Source: Bacteroidales bacterium
GTDB taxonomy: Bacteria; Bacteroidota; Bacteroidia; Bacteroidales; WCHB1-69
DNA length: 33,431 bases
Direction of reading: 5' to 3'
Assembly (NCBI GenBank): GCA_017527945.1
Contig: JAFXPL010000163.1
Coordinates: forward strand, 1-33,431
The notes below the pieces were generated by a model. The model was not told the DNA's origin, ran no database searches, and was given only the letters and a program-made list of their open reading frames with translations. Made by a program: the position numbers and the translations under genes. Positions 7,526-13,696 of the stretch are shown here, piece after piece (the first letter of the stretch is position 1; each line of letters opens with the position of its first letter).

Positions 7526-8826
7526 CTTTCGATCTTCGCCCCTAATGCGTTCAGCCGTTCCACTATGTGTTCGTAGCCTCGGTCGATCTGCTCGACGTTC
7601 TGGATCACGCTGGTGCCGTCGGCGCTCAGGGCCGCGATGAGCAGCGCGATGCCGGCGCGAATGTCGGGGGAGGACATCTTAGTGGCTCTAAGCCGTTTCT
7701 CGCGGGCCAGTCCCACCACGATGGCACGGTGCGGGTCGCACAGCACAATCTGCGCCCCCATCGACTGCAGCATATCGACGAAGAATAAGCGACTCTCGAA
7801 CATCTTCTGGTGAATCAGCACGCTGCCCTTGGCCTGGATGGCCGTCACGAGAGCGATGCTGATGAGGTCGGGGGTGAACCCCGGCCACGGCGCGTCGGCA
7901 ATGGTCAGGATGGAGGCATCCATCGGGTTGGTGTAGATGCTGTACGGCTCCTGCCCGTGCACCACGAGGTCGTCGCCCACCCGGTCGAACTTCACGCCCA
8001 TCTTCGCAAACGTGTAGGGGATGAGCCCGAGATGGTCGCAGGCGCACTCCTTGATGGTAAGCTCCGACTGGGTCATCGCAGCCATGCCGATAAAGCTGCC
8101 CACCTCGATCATGTCGGGGAAGATGCGGTGTTCGCATCCGTGCAACTCCTTGACGCCCTTTATTTTAAGCAGATTAGAACCGATACCTTCAATCCTCGCG
8201 CCCATCTTGTTGAGCATGGTGCAAAGCTGGTAGAGATAGGGTTCGCAGGCGGCGTTGAAGATGGTGGTCTCCCCTTCTGCCAGCACCGCCGCCATCACAA
8301 TGTTGGCGGTGCCCGTCACGGAGGGCTCGTTCAGCTGCATATAGCAGCCTTTCAATTGCTTGGCCTCCAACTCGAAGAACTTCTCGTCGGGCGAAGTGGA
8401 AATCACTGCGCCCAACTTCTCCAAGCCCTCGAAGTGGGTGGTCAGCGGGCGGCGCCCGATCTGGTCGCCGCCGGGCTTGCCGGAGTAGGCCTTGCCGTAT
8501 CGGCCCAACAGCGGGCCGAGCACCATGATGGAGGCACGGATCTTGGCCGACAGCCGCACAAACTCTTCCGTGTGCAACTGCTCGAAATCGACGTCCTCGG
8601 CCTGGAAAGTGAACGTGTGCGCGTCAATGCGGGTCACTTTCACCCCCATCAGCTTCAGGATGTCCATGTAACGCCGCGTGTCGAGGATGTCGGGGATATT
8701 GGAAATGGTGACGGGCTCACGGGTCAGCAAAACGGCCGAGAGCACCTGCAGGGCTTCGTTCTTCGCGCCCTGCGGGGTGATCTCGCCGTGCAACCGATGG
8801 CCGCCTTCGATGATAAATTCTGCCAT
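7519..8826 (-). CDS. murA: UDP-N-acetylglucosamine 1-carboxyvinyltransferase MurA, Asp in place of catalytic Cys
   Basis: MurA transfers enolpyruvate from PEP to UDP-GlcNAc, the first committed step of peptidoglycan synthesis, in the cytoplasm. The 435 residues give the usual length for this enzyme. Lys22-Asn23 (GAKNEAL) match the conserved UDP-GlcNAc/PEP-binding pair. The mobile loop reads GKPGGDQIGRRPL: at the position of Cys115 of the E. coli enzyme there is Asp121 (codon 8464-8466). MurA enzymes with Asp here, as in mycobacteria and chlamydiae, are active but not alkylated by fosfomycin. The gene follows a PPi-PFK gene by 147 bp (filled by repeats) and precedes a lipoprotein by 3 bp; no own TAnnTTTG box was found, so readthrough from pfp is possible. 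Identification is very strong. Confidence 0.97.
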   Translation of the reverse strand: MAEFIIEGGHRLHGEITPQGAKNEALQVLSAVLLTREPVTISNIPDILDTRRYMDILKLMGVKVTRIDAHTFTFQAEDVDFEQLHTEEFVRLSAKIRASIMVLGPLLGRYGKAYSGKPGGDQIGRRPLTTHFEGLEKLGAVISTSPDEKFFELEAKQLKGCYMQLNEPSVTGTANIVMAAVLAEGETTIFNAACEPYLYQLCTMLNKMGARIEGIGSNLLKIKGVKELHGCEHRIFPDMIEVGSFIGMAAMTQSELTIKECACDHLGLIPYTFAKMGVKFDRVGDDLVVHGQEPYSIYTNPMDASILTIADAPWPGFTPDLISIALVTAIQAKGSVLIHQKMFESRLFFVDMLQSMGAQIVLCDPHRAIVVGLAREKRLRATKMSSPDIRAGIALLIAALSADGTSVIQNVEQIDRGYEHIVERLNALGAKIERL

Positions 8827-8842
8827 GACTTTTTCATTTTAA

Positions 8843-8900
8843 CCCAGGGCTGCGGCCTCCGGCCTTACCCTGGGCTGACATATCTCGCCCTTACAGGGCT
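8843..8900. repeat. Hairpin-rich interspersed repeat between murA and pfp
   Basis: Outer arms CCCAGGG (8843-8849) and CCCTGGG (8868-8874) enclose an inner hairpin GGCC-TCC-GGCC (8854-8864); a second hairpin GCCC-TTACA-GGGC lies at 8887-8899. The combination of AGCCC-TGTAA-GGGC, a short spacer, and AGCCCAGGG...CCCTGGGTT matches a mosaic intergenic repeat I associate with Bacteroidota genomes. Located in the leader region of murA it could act as attenuator or terminator for pfp. Repeat status is from recall, hairpins are seen. Confidence 0.5.
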
Positions 8901-8934
8901 GCTCAAGGAATTATTTTTAAGTTAATTGTTTTAT

Positions 8935-8976
8935 TCACTAATCACCAATCACTAATCACCAGTCACTAATCACTTA
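8935..8976. repeat. Heptamer array abutting the pfp stop codon
   Basis: Six 7-bp units: TCACTAA, TCACCAA, TCACTAA, TCACCAG, TCACTAA, TCACTTA. Nearly all differences are transitions. The last unit includes the stop codon of the phosphofructokinase gene (8974-8976). Confidence 0.75.
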
Positions 8977-10206
8977 TTCCGGGATTACAATCGGGAAATT
9001 CTGCGTGAACTCCATGCGGTAGGGTGCACCGATGATGTTGGTCAGGAAGTCGGTGTATTGGTCGGTGAACATGAACTTGTTGGGGTCGTAGTAGGCGGCG
9101 GGCAGCGGGAAGTTGCCGACGTTGCCCATCTCGATGGCGTCGGTGTGGAACTCCTCAAGCTCGTCGTAGGGCACGATATCGCGCAAAACGGGCATCTTGC
9201 CGTAGTCCTCGCGGAGCAGCAGATCGACGACCTTGTCGGCCAGCGTGGAGGTCAGCCGGCGGTCGTACTCGTAGCACTTGCCGGAGCGCGGGATGTAGCC
9301 GGAGATCTGGCCGCGGGCCTCGATGCCGAGCTTCTTGTTGATTTCCGATGCGATGACGCCGCTCACACCGCCGAAGCGCGGATGACCGTACTCGTCAAGG
9401 TCGGAGCTAGCATACACCATGCCGAGTTCCTGCTTCTCGTCATCCCACCAGCGCACACCCTCGGAGGCGGCGATGATGAGGCTGTGCTTCGGGGAACGCA
9501 TGTACATCTCCTTGACCGTCTCGAAGAAGAACTCCTTGCGTTCTTTGGTCATCTCCACCTCGGGCACGAGGGCCAACTGGGCGCCGCCGAAGGAGGCCGT
9601 GCCGGTGAGCCAACCCGCGTCGCGGCCCATCACCTCAAGCACCATAATGCGCTGGTGCGACTCGTTGGTGGTGTGCAGCTTGGCGGTCAGCTTCTTTATG
9701 GCCATGGCACCGGACGGGAAACCCGGACAGAGCACCGTCTCGTGCTGCTGACCGTTGTAGTGGTGGTAGGTGTGGGTGCGAAGGTCATTGTCGATGGTCT
9801 TCGGGAAGCCGATGACCGGGATGCCGTATTTCTCGTACATCTTCTTGGCCGCGCCGTTGGTATCGTCACCGCCGATGGTCACCAAAACGTCGATCTTGTA
9901 GCGTTCGATGTTGCGGAGAATCTGCTGGGAACGGTCCTCGGGGCTCTTCTTGCTCGGGAAGGGGTTGGTGCGGGAGGAGAGCAGCGCGGTGCCGCCATAG
10001 AGGCCGTTGTAGGGAATATTGGTCAAATCGACGATGTCGCCGTCGCCGAGCAGGCCCTTCCAGCCGCGCAGCACGCCATAGACGCGGAAGCCGAGCATGG
10101 AGGCACGGTTGCGCACCGCCTCGATGCTGGAATTGATGGCCGGGGTGTCGCCGCCGCCGGAAAGAATCGCCAATGTTTTGCCGTTGAAGAGTTTTTCTTG
10201 TCTCAT
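8974..10206 (-). CDS. pfp: 6-phosphofructokinase, pyrophosphate-dependent type
   Basis: This 410-residue enzyme phosphorylates fructose 6-phosphate in glycolysis. The phosphofructokinase core is clear: SGGGDTPAIN (16-25), IGGDDTNGAA (111-120), PKTIDND (135-141) and the substrate motif MGRDAGW. Two positions decide the phosphoryl donor: ATP-dependent enzymes have Gly after GGD and Gly before TIDND, whereas this protein has Asp115 and Lys136, the combination of PPi-dependent enzymes (EC 2.7.1.90), which work reversibly and can serve gluconeogenesis. A TAGTTTTG box and a GC-rich hairpin lie in the 221-bp region divergent from nspC. murA follows 147 bp downstream. Family certain; donor specificity is inferred from these two residues. 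Confidence 0.95.
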   Translation of the reverse strand: MRQEKLFNGKTLAILSGGGDTPAINSSIEAVRNRASMLGFRVYGVLRGWKGLLGDGDIVDLTNIPYNGLYGGTALLSSRTNPFPSKKSPEDRSQQILRNIERYKIDVLVTIGGDDTNGAAKKMYEKYGIPVIGFPKTIDNDLRTHTYHHYNGQQHETVLCPGFPSGAMAIKKLTAKLHTTNESHQRIMVLEVMGRDAGWLTGTASFGGAQLALVPEVEMTKERKEFFFETVKEMYMRSPKHSLIIAASEGVRWWDDEKQELGMVYASSDLDEYGHPRFGGVSGVIASEINKKLGIEARGQISGYIPRSGKCYEYDRRLTSTLADKVVDLLLREDYGKMPVLRDIVPYDELEEFHTDAIEMGNVGNFPLPAAYYDPNKFMFTDQYTDFLTNIIGAPYRMEFTQNFPIVIPE

Positions 10207-10260
10207 ACGATATTATTATTTGATGTTAAAAATTGCCTTTTATCCAGTCCCAGTTATTCT

Positions 10261-10297
10261 GGCGGCCTCCTGAATTTCCGGAGGTTGCCGTCCCGCC
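10261..10297 (-). promoter_or_regulatory. GC-rich nested hairpin in the pfp leader
   Basis: Arms GGCGG (10261-10265) and CCGCC (10293-10297) enclose CCTCC (10266-10270) paired with GGAGG (10280-10284). It lies between the -7 box at 10321 and the pfp ATG at 10206, so it would form in the 5' leader RNA. Regulatory role is a guess. Confidence 0.35.
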
Positions 10298-10320
10298 AAA
10301 AGAGCCGGAATATCAACGTG

Positions 10321-10328
10321 CAAAACTA
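10321..10328 (-). promoter_or_regulatory. -7 box TAGTTTTG for pfp
   Basis: The minus strand reads TAGTTTTG, fitting TAnnTTTG, 115 bp upstream of the pfp ATG and 26 bp from the divergent nspC box. Confidence 0.45.
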
Positions 10329-10354
10329 CACAATTATTCAATACAAAAATATGC

Positions 10355-10362
10355 TATCTTTG
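10355..10362 (+). promoter_or_regulatory. -7 box TATCTTTG for nspC
   Basis: Exact TATCTTTG on the plus strand, 65 bp upstream of the nspC ATG at 10428; divergent with the pfp promoter. Confidence 0.6.
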
Positions 10363-10427
10363 CCGCCCCGTCAAACTCACCCCAACTCCCCTCCCCCAAT
10401 CCCAGAACCCCCTATAATTCCTGATTT

Positions 10428-11579
10428 ATGAATTACAACACCCTCCCCTCCCCCTGCTACATCCTCTCGGAGGAAGCCTTGTTAACTAACCTGCAACTGC
10501 TGGACCTCGTGCAGAAAGAGGCCGGCGTGAGGATCATCTGCGCCTTGAAGGGCTACGCTTTCTGGCCGTCGTTCCCGCTCATCCGCGAGTGGCTCAGCGG
10601 CGCCACCGCCAGCTCCCTCAACGAATCGAGGCTCATCGCCGAGGAGATGGGCTGCGAGGCCCACACCTACGCCCCCGTCTATACCGACCAAGACTTCGAA
10701 CAGCTGCTTATGTACAGCAGTCACCTGACGTTCAACTCGTTGGGACAGTACGAGAGGTTCCGCGAACAGGCGATGGCCTTTCCCAAGAAGGTCTCGCTCG
10801 GACTGCGCATCAACCCCGAATATTCGGAAATCGAGACCGATCTCTACAACCCCGCCGTGCCCGGGTCGCGCTTAGGCATCCTGCGCGAGGACATGCCCGA
10901 CACGCTGCCCGAAGGCATCGAGGGGCTGCATTTCCACGTGCTCTGCGAAAACGACAGCTACGCCCTCGAACGCTGCCTGAAGGCCGTGGAGGAGAAATTC
11001 TCCGACCTCATCCGGCAGTGCAAGTGGTTCAACATGGGCGGCGGCCACCACATCACCCGCGCCGACTACGACATCCCGCACCTCATCGGCCTGCTGAAGG
11101 ACTTCCGAAAACGCTACCCCAACCTCCAAGAGGTGATTCTCGAACCGGGCGAGGCCGTGGGCTGGCAGACCGGCGTGCTGACCTCCACCGTGGAGGACAT
11201 CGTGGTGAACAAGGGCATCAAAATCGCAATGCTCAACGTCTCCTTCGCCTGCCACATGCCCGACTGCCTCGAAATGCCCTACAAGCCGACGGTCTTGGAC
11301 GCCTCCGAACCCGACGAACACAGCAAGTACGTCTATCGTTTAGGCGGCTGCTCCTGCCTCGCCGGCGACTTCATCGGCATGGGCGACTTCGCCTTCAAGG
11401 AGCCGTTGGAGATCGGCGACCGTATCGTCTTCGACGACATGATCCACTACACGATGGTGAAGACCACCTTCTTCAACGGGGTGGCGCATCCCGCCATCGG
11501 GGTCATCCACCAGGACGGCCAGTTCGAGATGCTCGCACAACCCGGCGACTACGCCTCGTACAAAGCGAAATTAGGGTAA
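10428..11579 (+). CDS. nspC: Carboxynorspermidine/carboxyspermidine decarboxylase
   Basis: NspC is a PLP-dependent decarboxylase of the alanine-racemase/ornithine-decarboxylase fold that makes norspermidine or spermidine from the carboxylated precursor in the cytoplasm. The 383 residues include the PLP lysine Lys41 in CALKGYA, the phosphate-binding glycine motif FNMGGGHHITRADYD, EPGEAVGW, and the second active-site block FACHMPDCLEMPYKP with GGCSCLAGDFIGMGDF, where the Cys contributes to the dimer-interface active site. In Bacteroidota this enzyme completes the carboxyspermidine route to spermidine; its usual partner, carboxyspermidine dehydrogenase, is not in the window. It has its own promoter and ends 46 bp before the HsdR-N-like gene. 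Confidence 0.95.
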   Translation: MNYNTLPSPCYILSEEALLTNLQLLDLVQKEAGVRIICALKGYAFWPSFPLIREWLSGATASSLNESRLIAEEMGCEAHTYAPVYTDQDFEQLLMYSSHLTFNSLGQYERFREQAMAFPKKVSLGLRINPEYSEIETDLYNPAVPGSRLGILREDMPDTLPEGIEGLHFHVLCENDSYALERCLKAVEEKFSDLIRQCKWFNMGGGHHITRADYDIPHLIGLLKDFRKRYPNLQEVILEPGEAVGWQTGVLTSTVEDIVVNKGIKIAMLNVSFACHMPDCLEMPYKPTVLDASEPDEHSKYVYRLGGCSCLAGDFIGMGDFAFKEPLEIGDRIVFDDMIHYTMVKTTFFNGVAHPAIGVIHQDGQFEMLAQPGDYASYKAKLG

Positions 11580-11625
11580 CTATGAATTAGGAATGGTAAA
11601 TAAACAAGGATAGAGGACAGCAGAA

Positions 11626-12036
11626 ATGGCATTTACATTGAAAATACGGGAAAACGATGCACAGCAGGAGGTTTTCGACCCCGTGCGGCAGAAGTGGGTC
11701 GTGCTCACGCCCGAGGAGCGTGTCCGACAGATTTTCATCCTCTACCTGCTGAATGTCAAGGGGTTCCCGTTGTCGCACCTCTCCGTCGAGCACGCCGTGA
11801 CGGTCAACGGGATGACCCAGCGTTACGACCTGGTGGTCTTCGATGATGCGTTGCAGCCGTACATGGTGGTGGAATGCAAGGCCCCGCATGTGAAGCTCAC
11901 GCAGAAGGTAGCGGAACAGGCCAGCCGCTACAACAGCGTCCTGAAGGCCCCTCTGCTGTGCGTGACGAACGGGGTGGAGAAGAAGGTGTTTGAGATTGAT
12001 TTTGAGAATGGGAGGATTCGTGAATTAGGGGATTAG
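11626..12036 (+). CDS. Stand-alone HsdR N-terminal-like (PD-(D/E)xK) domain protein
   Basis: This 136-residue protein corresponds to the N-terminal nuclease-fold domain of type I restriction R subunits without the helicase part. Visible are TPEERVRQIFILYLLNVKGFP, then the PD-(D/E)xK core: Asp68 (RYDLVVFD), Glu83-Cys-Lys85 (MVVECKAP) and Gln98 (VAEQASRY). The catalytic D...ExK residues are intact, so it could bind or cut nucleic acid, but no methylase or specificity subunit is nearby. Small proteins of this type are common in Bacteroidota; their role is not established. The stop codon (12034-12036) lies inside an 8-bp tandem repeat, so the last four codons (ELGD) are written by the array and the original C-terminus may have been different. 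Confidence 0.8.
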   Translation: MAFTLKIRENDAQQEVFDPVRQKWVVLTPEERVRQIFILYLLNVKGFPLSHLSVEHAVTVNGMTQRYDLVVFDDALQPYMVVECKAPHVKLTQKVAEQASRYNSVLKAPLLCVTNGVEKKVFEIDFENGRIRELGD

Positions 12037-12103
12037 GAGATTAGGAGATTAGGAGTTTAGGAGTTTAGGAGTTTAGGAGTTTAGGAGTTTAGGAGTTTAG
12101 GAG
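12024..12103. repeat. 8-bp tandem array (A/T)TTAGGAG x10
   Basis: Ten contiguous 8-bp units: ATTAGGGG, three ATTAGGAG, then six TTTAGGAG, followed by a decayed unit TTTAAGTA. The array begins inside the last codons of the HsdR-N-like gene and fills most of the 87-bp gap to the convergent TonB-like gene. Confidence 0.9.
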
Positions 12104-12123
12104 TTTAAGTAATAATTTGCTGA

Positions 12124-13062
12124 TTACCGCAGATCCCGCAGGTGGACGGTGACGATGGAGGAGATGGGCTTGCCTGAAACGGTCGCCGGTGCCCATTCGG
12201 AACCGCTGACCACTGCGGTAACTTTCGCGCGGAACGCCTCGTCTTCCTGTTTGTAAATTTCCGGCATGTTCTGGACGTTGATCAACGACACGGAACCGTC
12301 TTCTTCCACGAAAAAGCGGATTTCCACGGGATCAAGACGCGGATCCTGCATGTAAGACTGGAACTTTTGAAGCTGGCCGCGCAGCCATTCCTCGAACTGG
12401 CCTTCCATGAAAACGGCCGGTGTAAAACCCGGAATTGACTCAGAAGCAATTCGTTGTTCTTCGTTGAAGATCCGATTTTGAAAACCCTGATCATCCACCA
12501 AGCCAACAATGACTTCGTCATTTCCCGTTTTTTGCTTATCCTCACCCTCATCGAGCAGAAGACTTTCATCGAAAGTGATCTCCTTTTGGGCCGTATCGTG
12601 CCTTGATTCAGGGTCGAGTACAATTCCCCGCAACTGCAAGGTATCGCAATTTTCCTGCCGCTTCTTTTTCTTCGACTTGTTCTTTTCCGGATTACAAGCG
12701 TCCGGCTTGTCATTGTTTTCTACAACAATGGCGCCCATCCAAGAAAGAGCAGACTTTATATCCCGGACAGGAGTCTTTCTGGAGTTGTTCGAAGAATCGG
12801 AACTCACGGGCTCGGAAGTCGCGCAACCGGCCATCGTCACCGCCGAGAGGGCGATGCCCGCCACCGCCACGGCCTTGCCGAGGACGCGCCGTTTCGACAG
12901 CTCGTGTTCGAGGTAGCGCACCTCCGACTCGCAGTAGGGGCACGTGCCCGCGCAGTCGCCCGTGTGCGTGCACTCGCGCTCCTGCAGCGGGATGTTGTTG
13001 GCTTCGGCGACCCTCCGCCGCACCTCCTTCAGTACTTTGCATGTGGATTTTCCTCGGGGCAT
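12124..13062 (-). CDS. Cys-cluster/TonB-like membrane protein, copy A
   Basis: This 312-residue protein has three parts. Residues 1-60 are a basic cytosolic module with Cys8 and the cluster C31-x5-C37-x3-C41-x2-C44 (CTHTGDCAGTCPYC), probably metal-binding, then EVRYLEHELSKRR. Residues 62-80 are a short hydrophobic segment ending AGC. A polar, charged linker (85-230) leads to a C-terminal region (about 215-312) with the layout of a TonB C-terminal domain: FMEGQFEEWLRGQL, VEIRFFVEEDGSVSL and SEWAPATVSGKPISSIVTVHL. The topology is that of TonB: inside N-terminus, one membrane span, periplasmic receptor-contacting domain. The first 212 bp are 97% identical to copy B at 14427-14638, the rest is unrelated in sequence. 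Its start lies 9 bp behind the toxin stop, so it is probably cotranscribed with the toxin-antitoxin pair. TonB assignment is by pattern and moderately sure. Confidence 0.75.
   Translation of the reverse strand: MPRGKSTCKVLKEVRRRVAEANNIPLQERECTHTGDCAGTCPYCESEVRYLEHELSKRRVLGKAVAVAGIALSAVTMAGCATSEPVSSDSSNNSRKTPVRDIKSALSWMGAIVVENNDKPDACNPEKNKSKKKKRQENCDTLQLRGIVLDPESRHDTAQKEITFDESLLLDEGEDKQKTGNDEVIVGLVDDQGFQNRIFNEEQRIASESIPGFTPAVFMEGQFEEWLRGQLQKFQSYMQDPRLDPVEIRFFVEEDGSVSLINVQNMPEIYKQEDEAFRAKVTAVVSGSEWAPATVSGKPISSIVTVHLRDLR
12851..13062 (-). repeat. Shared 212-bp segment, copy A
   Basis: This segment aligns without gaps to 14427-14638 with seven mismatches (96.7% identity); the last stretch up to the start codon is identical. 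It encodes residues 1-70 (Cys cluster and start of the membrane span). Confidence 0.9.
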
Positions 13063-13071
13063 CGTTAATAA

Positions 13072-13344
13072 CTACTTGTCAAAATAATGACCTCGTAATG
13101 AGACCACGTTGATTACCTGTTCCTCTTCGAAGATTTCGTACACAATGCGGTTTTTCTTATCTATCCTGCGAGACCAATATCGGGATAAATTACCCGTCAA
13201 TGGCTCCGGATGACCTAACCCTGAACACGCGTCAGTTTTCATGGACTTCAAAATCTTTTGTATTTTTCGCTGGTTTATGACCGCTCCGGATTGTTTCCAA
13301 TAGTTCAAATCATCCAACGCATCGGGTGAAAACATTAACTCCAT
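13072..13344 (-). CDS. yoeB: Txe/YoeB family toxin (ribosome-dependent mRNA endonuclease)
   Basis: YoeB toxins cut mRNA in the ribosomal A site when their antitoxin is degraded. The 90 residues show the family signatures: FSPDALDDLNYW at the N-terminus, the core HPEPLTGNLSRYWSRRI, IVYEIF and the C-terminal GHYFDK. Glu46, Arg65 and His83 of E. coli YoeB have counterparts in PEPL, WSRR and GHYF. Length is typical. The ATG (13342-13344) lies inside the antitoxin's last codons (10-bp overlap), as expected for translational coupling. The Cys-cluster/TonB-like gene begins 9 bp after its stop. The pair is more AT-rich than its neighbours, consistent with horizontal acquisition. Confidence 0.92.
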   Translation of the reverse strand: MELMFSPDALDDLNYWKQSGAVINQRKIQKILKSMKTDACSGLGHPEPLTGNLSRYWSRRIDKKNRIVYEIFEEEQVINVVSLRGHYFDK

Positions 13345-13538
13345 AGGTTATCCACATCAACTTTCACACATTCTCCGTTCAAATAAGCCGCGTGTCCCCG
13401 TTGGACCTTTGCCACAAATTCTGGATTATATTCCAGTTCATCATTTGACACCACAACGGCCCCTCTGCTTTTGATTTTGGCAATCAAGTCCGCAATGACA
13501 GTGTCATTGTTGTCGTATGTAATGGTTACCGTACACAT
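13335..13538 (-). CDS. Antitoxin partner of YoeB
   Basis: This 67-residue protein (MCTVTITYDNND to VDVDNLWS) precedes and overlaps the toxin gene by 10 bp, the standard antitoxin-toxin order. An N-terminal beta-strand and amphipathic helix (VIADLIAKIKSRGAVVV) are followed by an acidic, extended C-terminus that would wrap the toxin. I do not see the usual YefM/Phd sequence; it resembles short Bacteroidota antitoxins found with YoeB. The frame is open upstream to an ATG at 13577, but that start overlaps a TACTTTTG -7 box (13575-13582), so the ATG at 13536-13538 is chosen. It probably represses its own promoter together with the toxin. Confidence 0.8.
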   Translation of the reverse strand: MCTVTITYDNNDTVIADLIAKIKSRGAVVVSNDELEYNPEFVAKVQRGHAAYLNGECVKVDVDNLWS

Positions 13539-13574
13539 AATATGTTTATTTTGTCGTTCGATATAATGATGCCG

Positions 13575-13582
13575 CAAAAGTA
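13575..13582 (-). promoter_or_regulatory. -7 box TACTTTTG of the toxin-antitoxin operon
   Basis: The minus strand reads TACTTTTG (TAnnTTTG), 37 bp upstream of the chosen antitoxin ATG. Probably also drives the downstream Cys-cluster/TonB-like gene, for which no separate box is seen. Confidence 0.55.
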
Positions 13583-13696
13583 TAAATTTTTCTCACACAA
13601 CTCTTCTCCAGTTCCTTCAAAAGCCGTCCCAAACCGCACTTTTAACCGATTTTAACACAAGAATGGCGTTTAAAGGCGCTTTTTCTGCCGGGATAA

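Noticed and set aside
9058..10431. 457-codon plus-strand open frame
   Set aside because: Antisense shadow of the phosphofructokinase gene.
12024..12103. Telomere-like or CRISPR-like reading of the TTTAGGAG array
   Set aside because: Units are contiguous with no spacers, only 8 bp, and the locus is internal to a chromosome with ordinary genes on both sides.
13539..13577. Longer antitoxin N-terminus starting at 13577
   Set aside because: The extra 13 codons overlap the TACTTTTG promoter box and look unlike antitoxin sequence.
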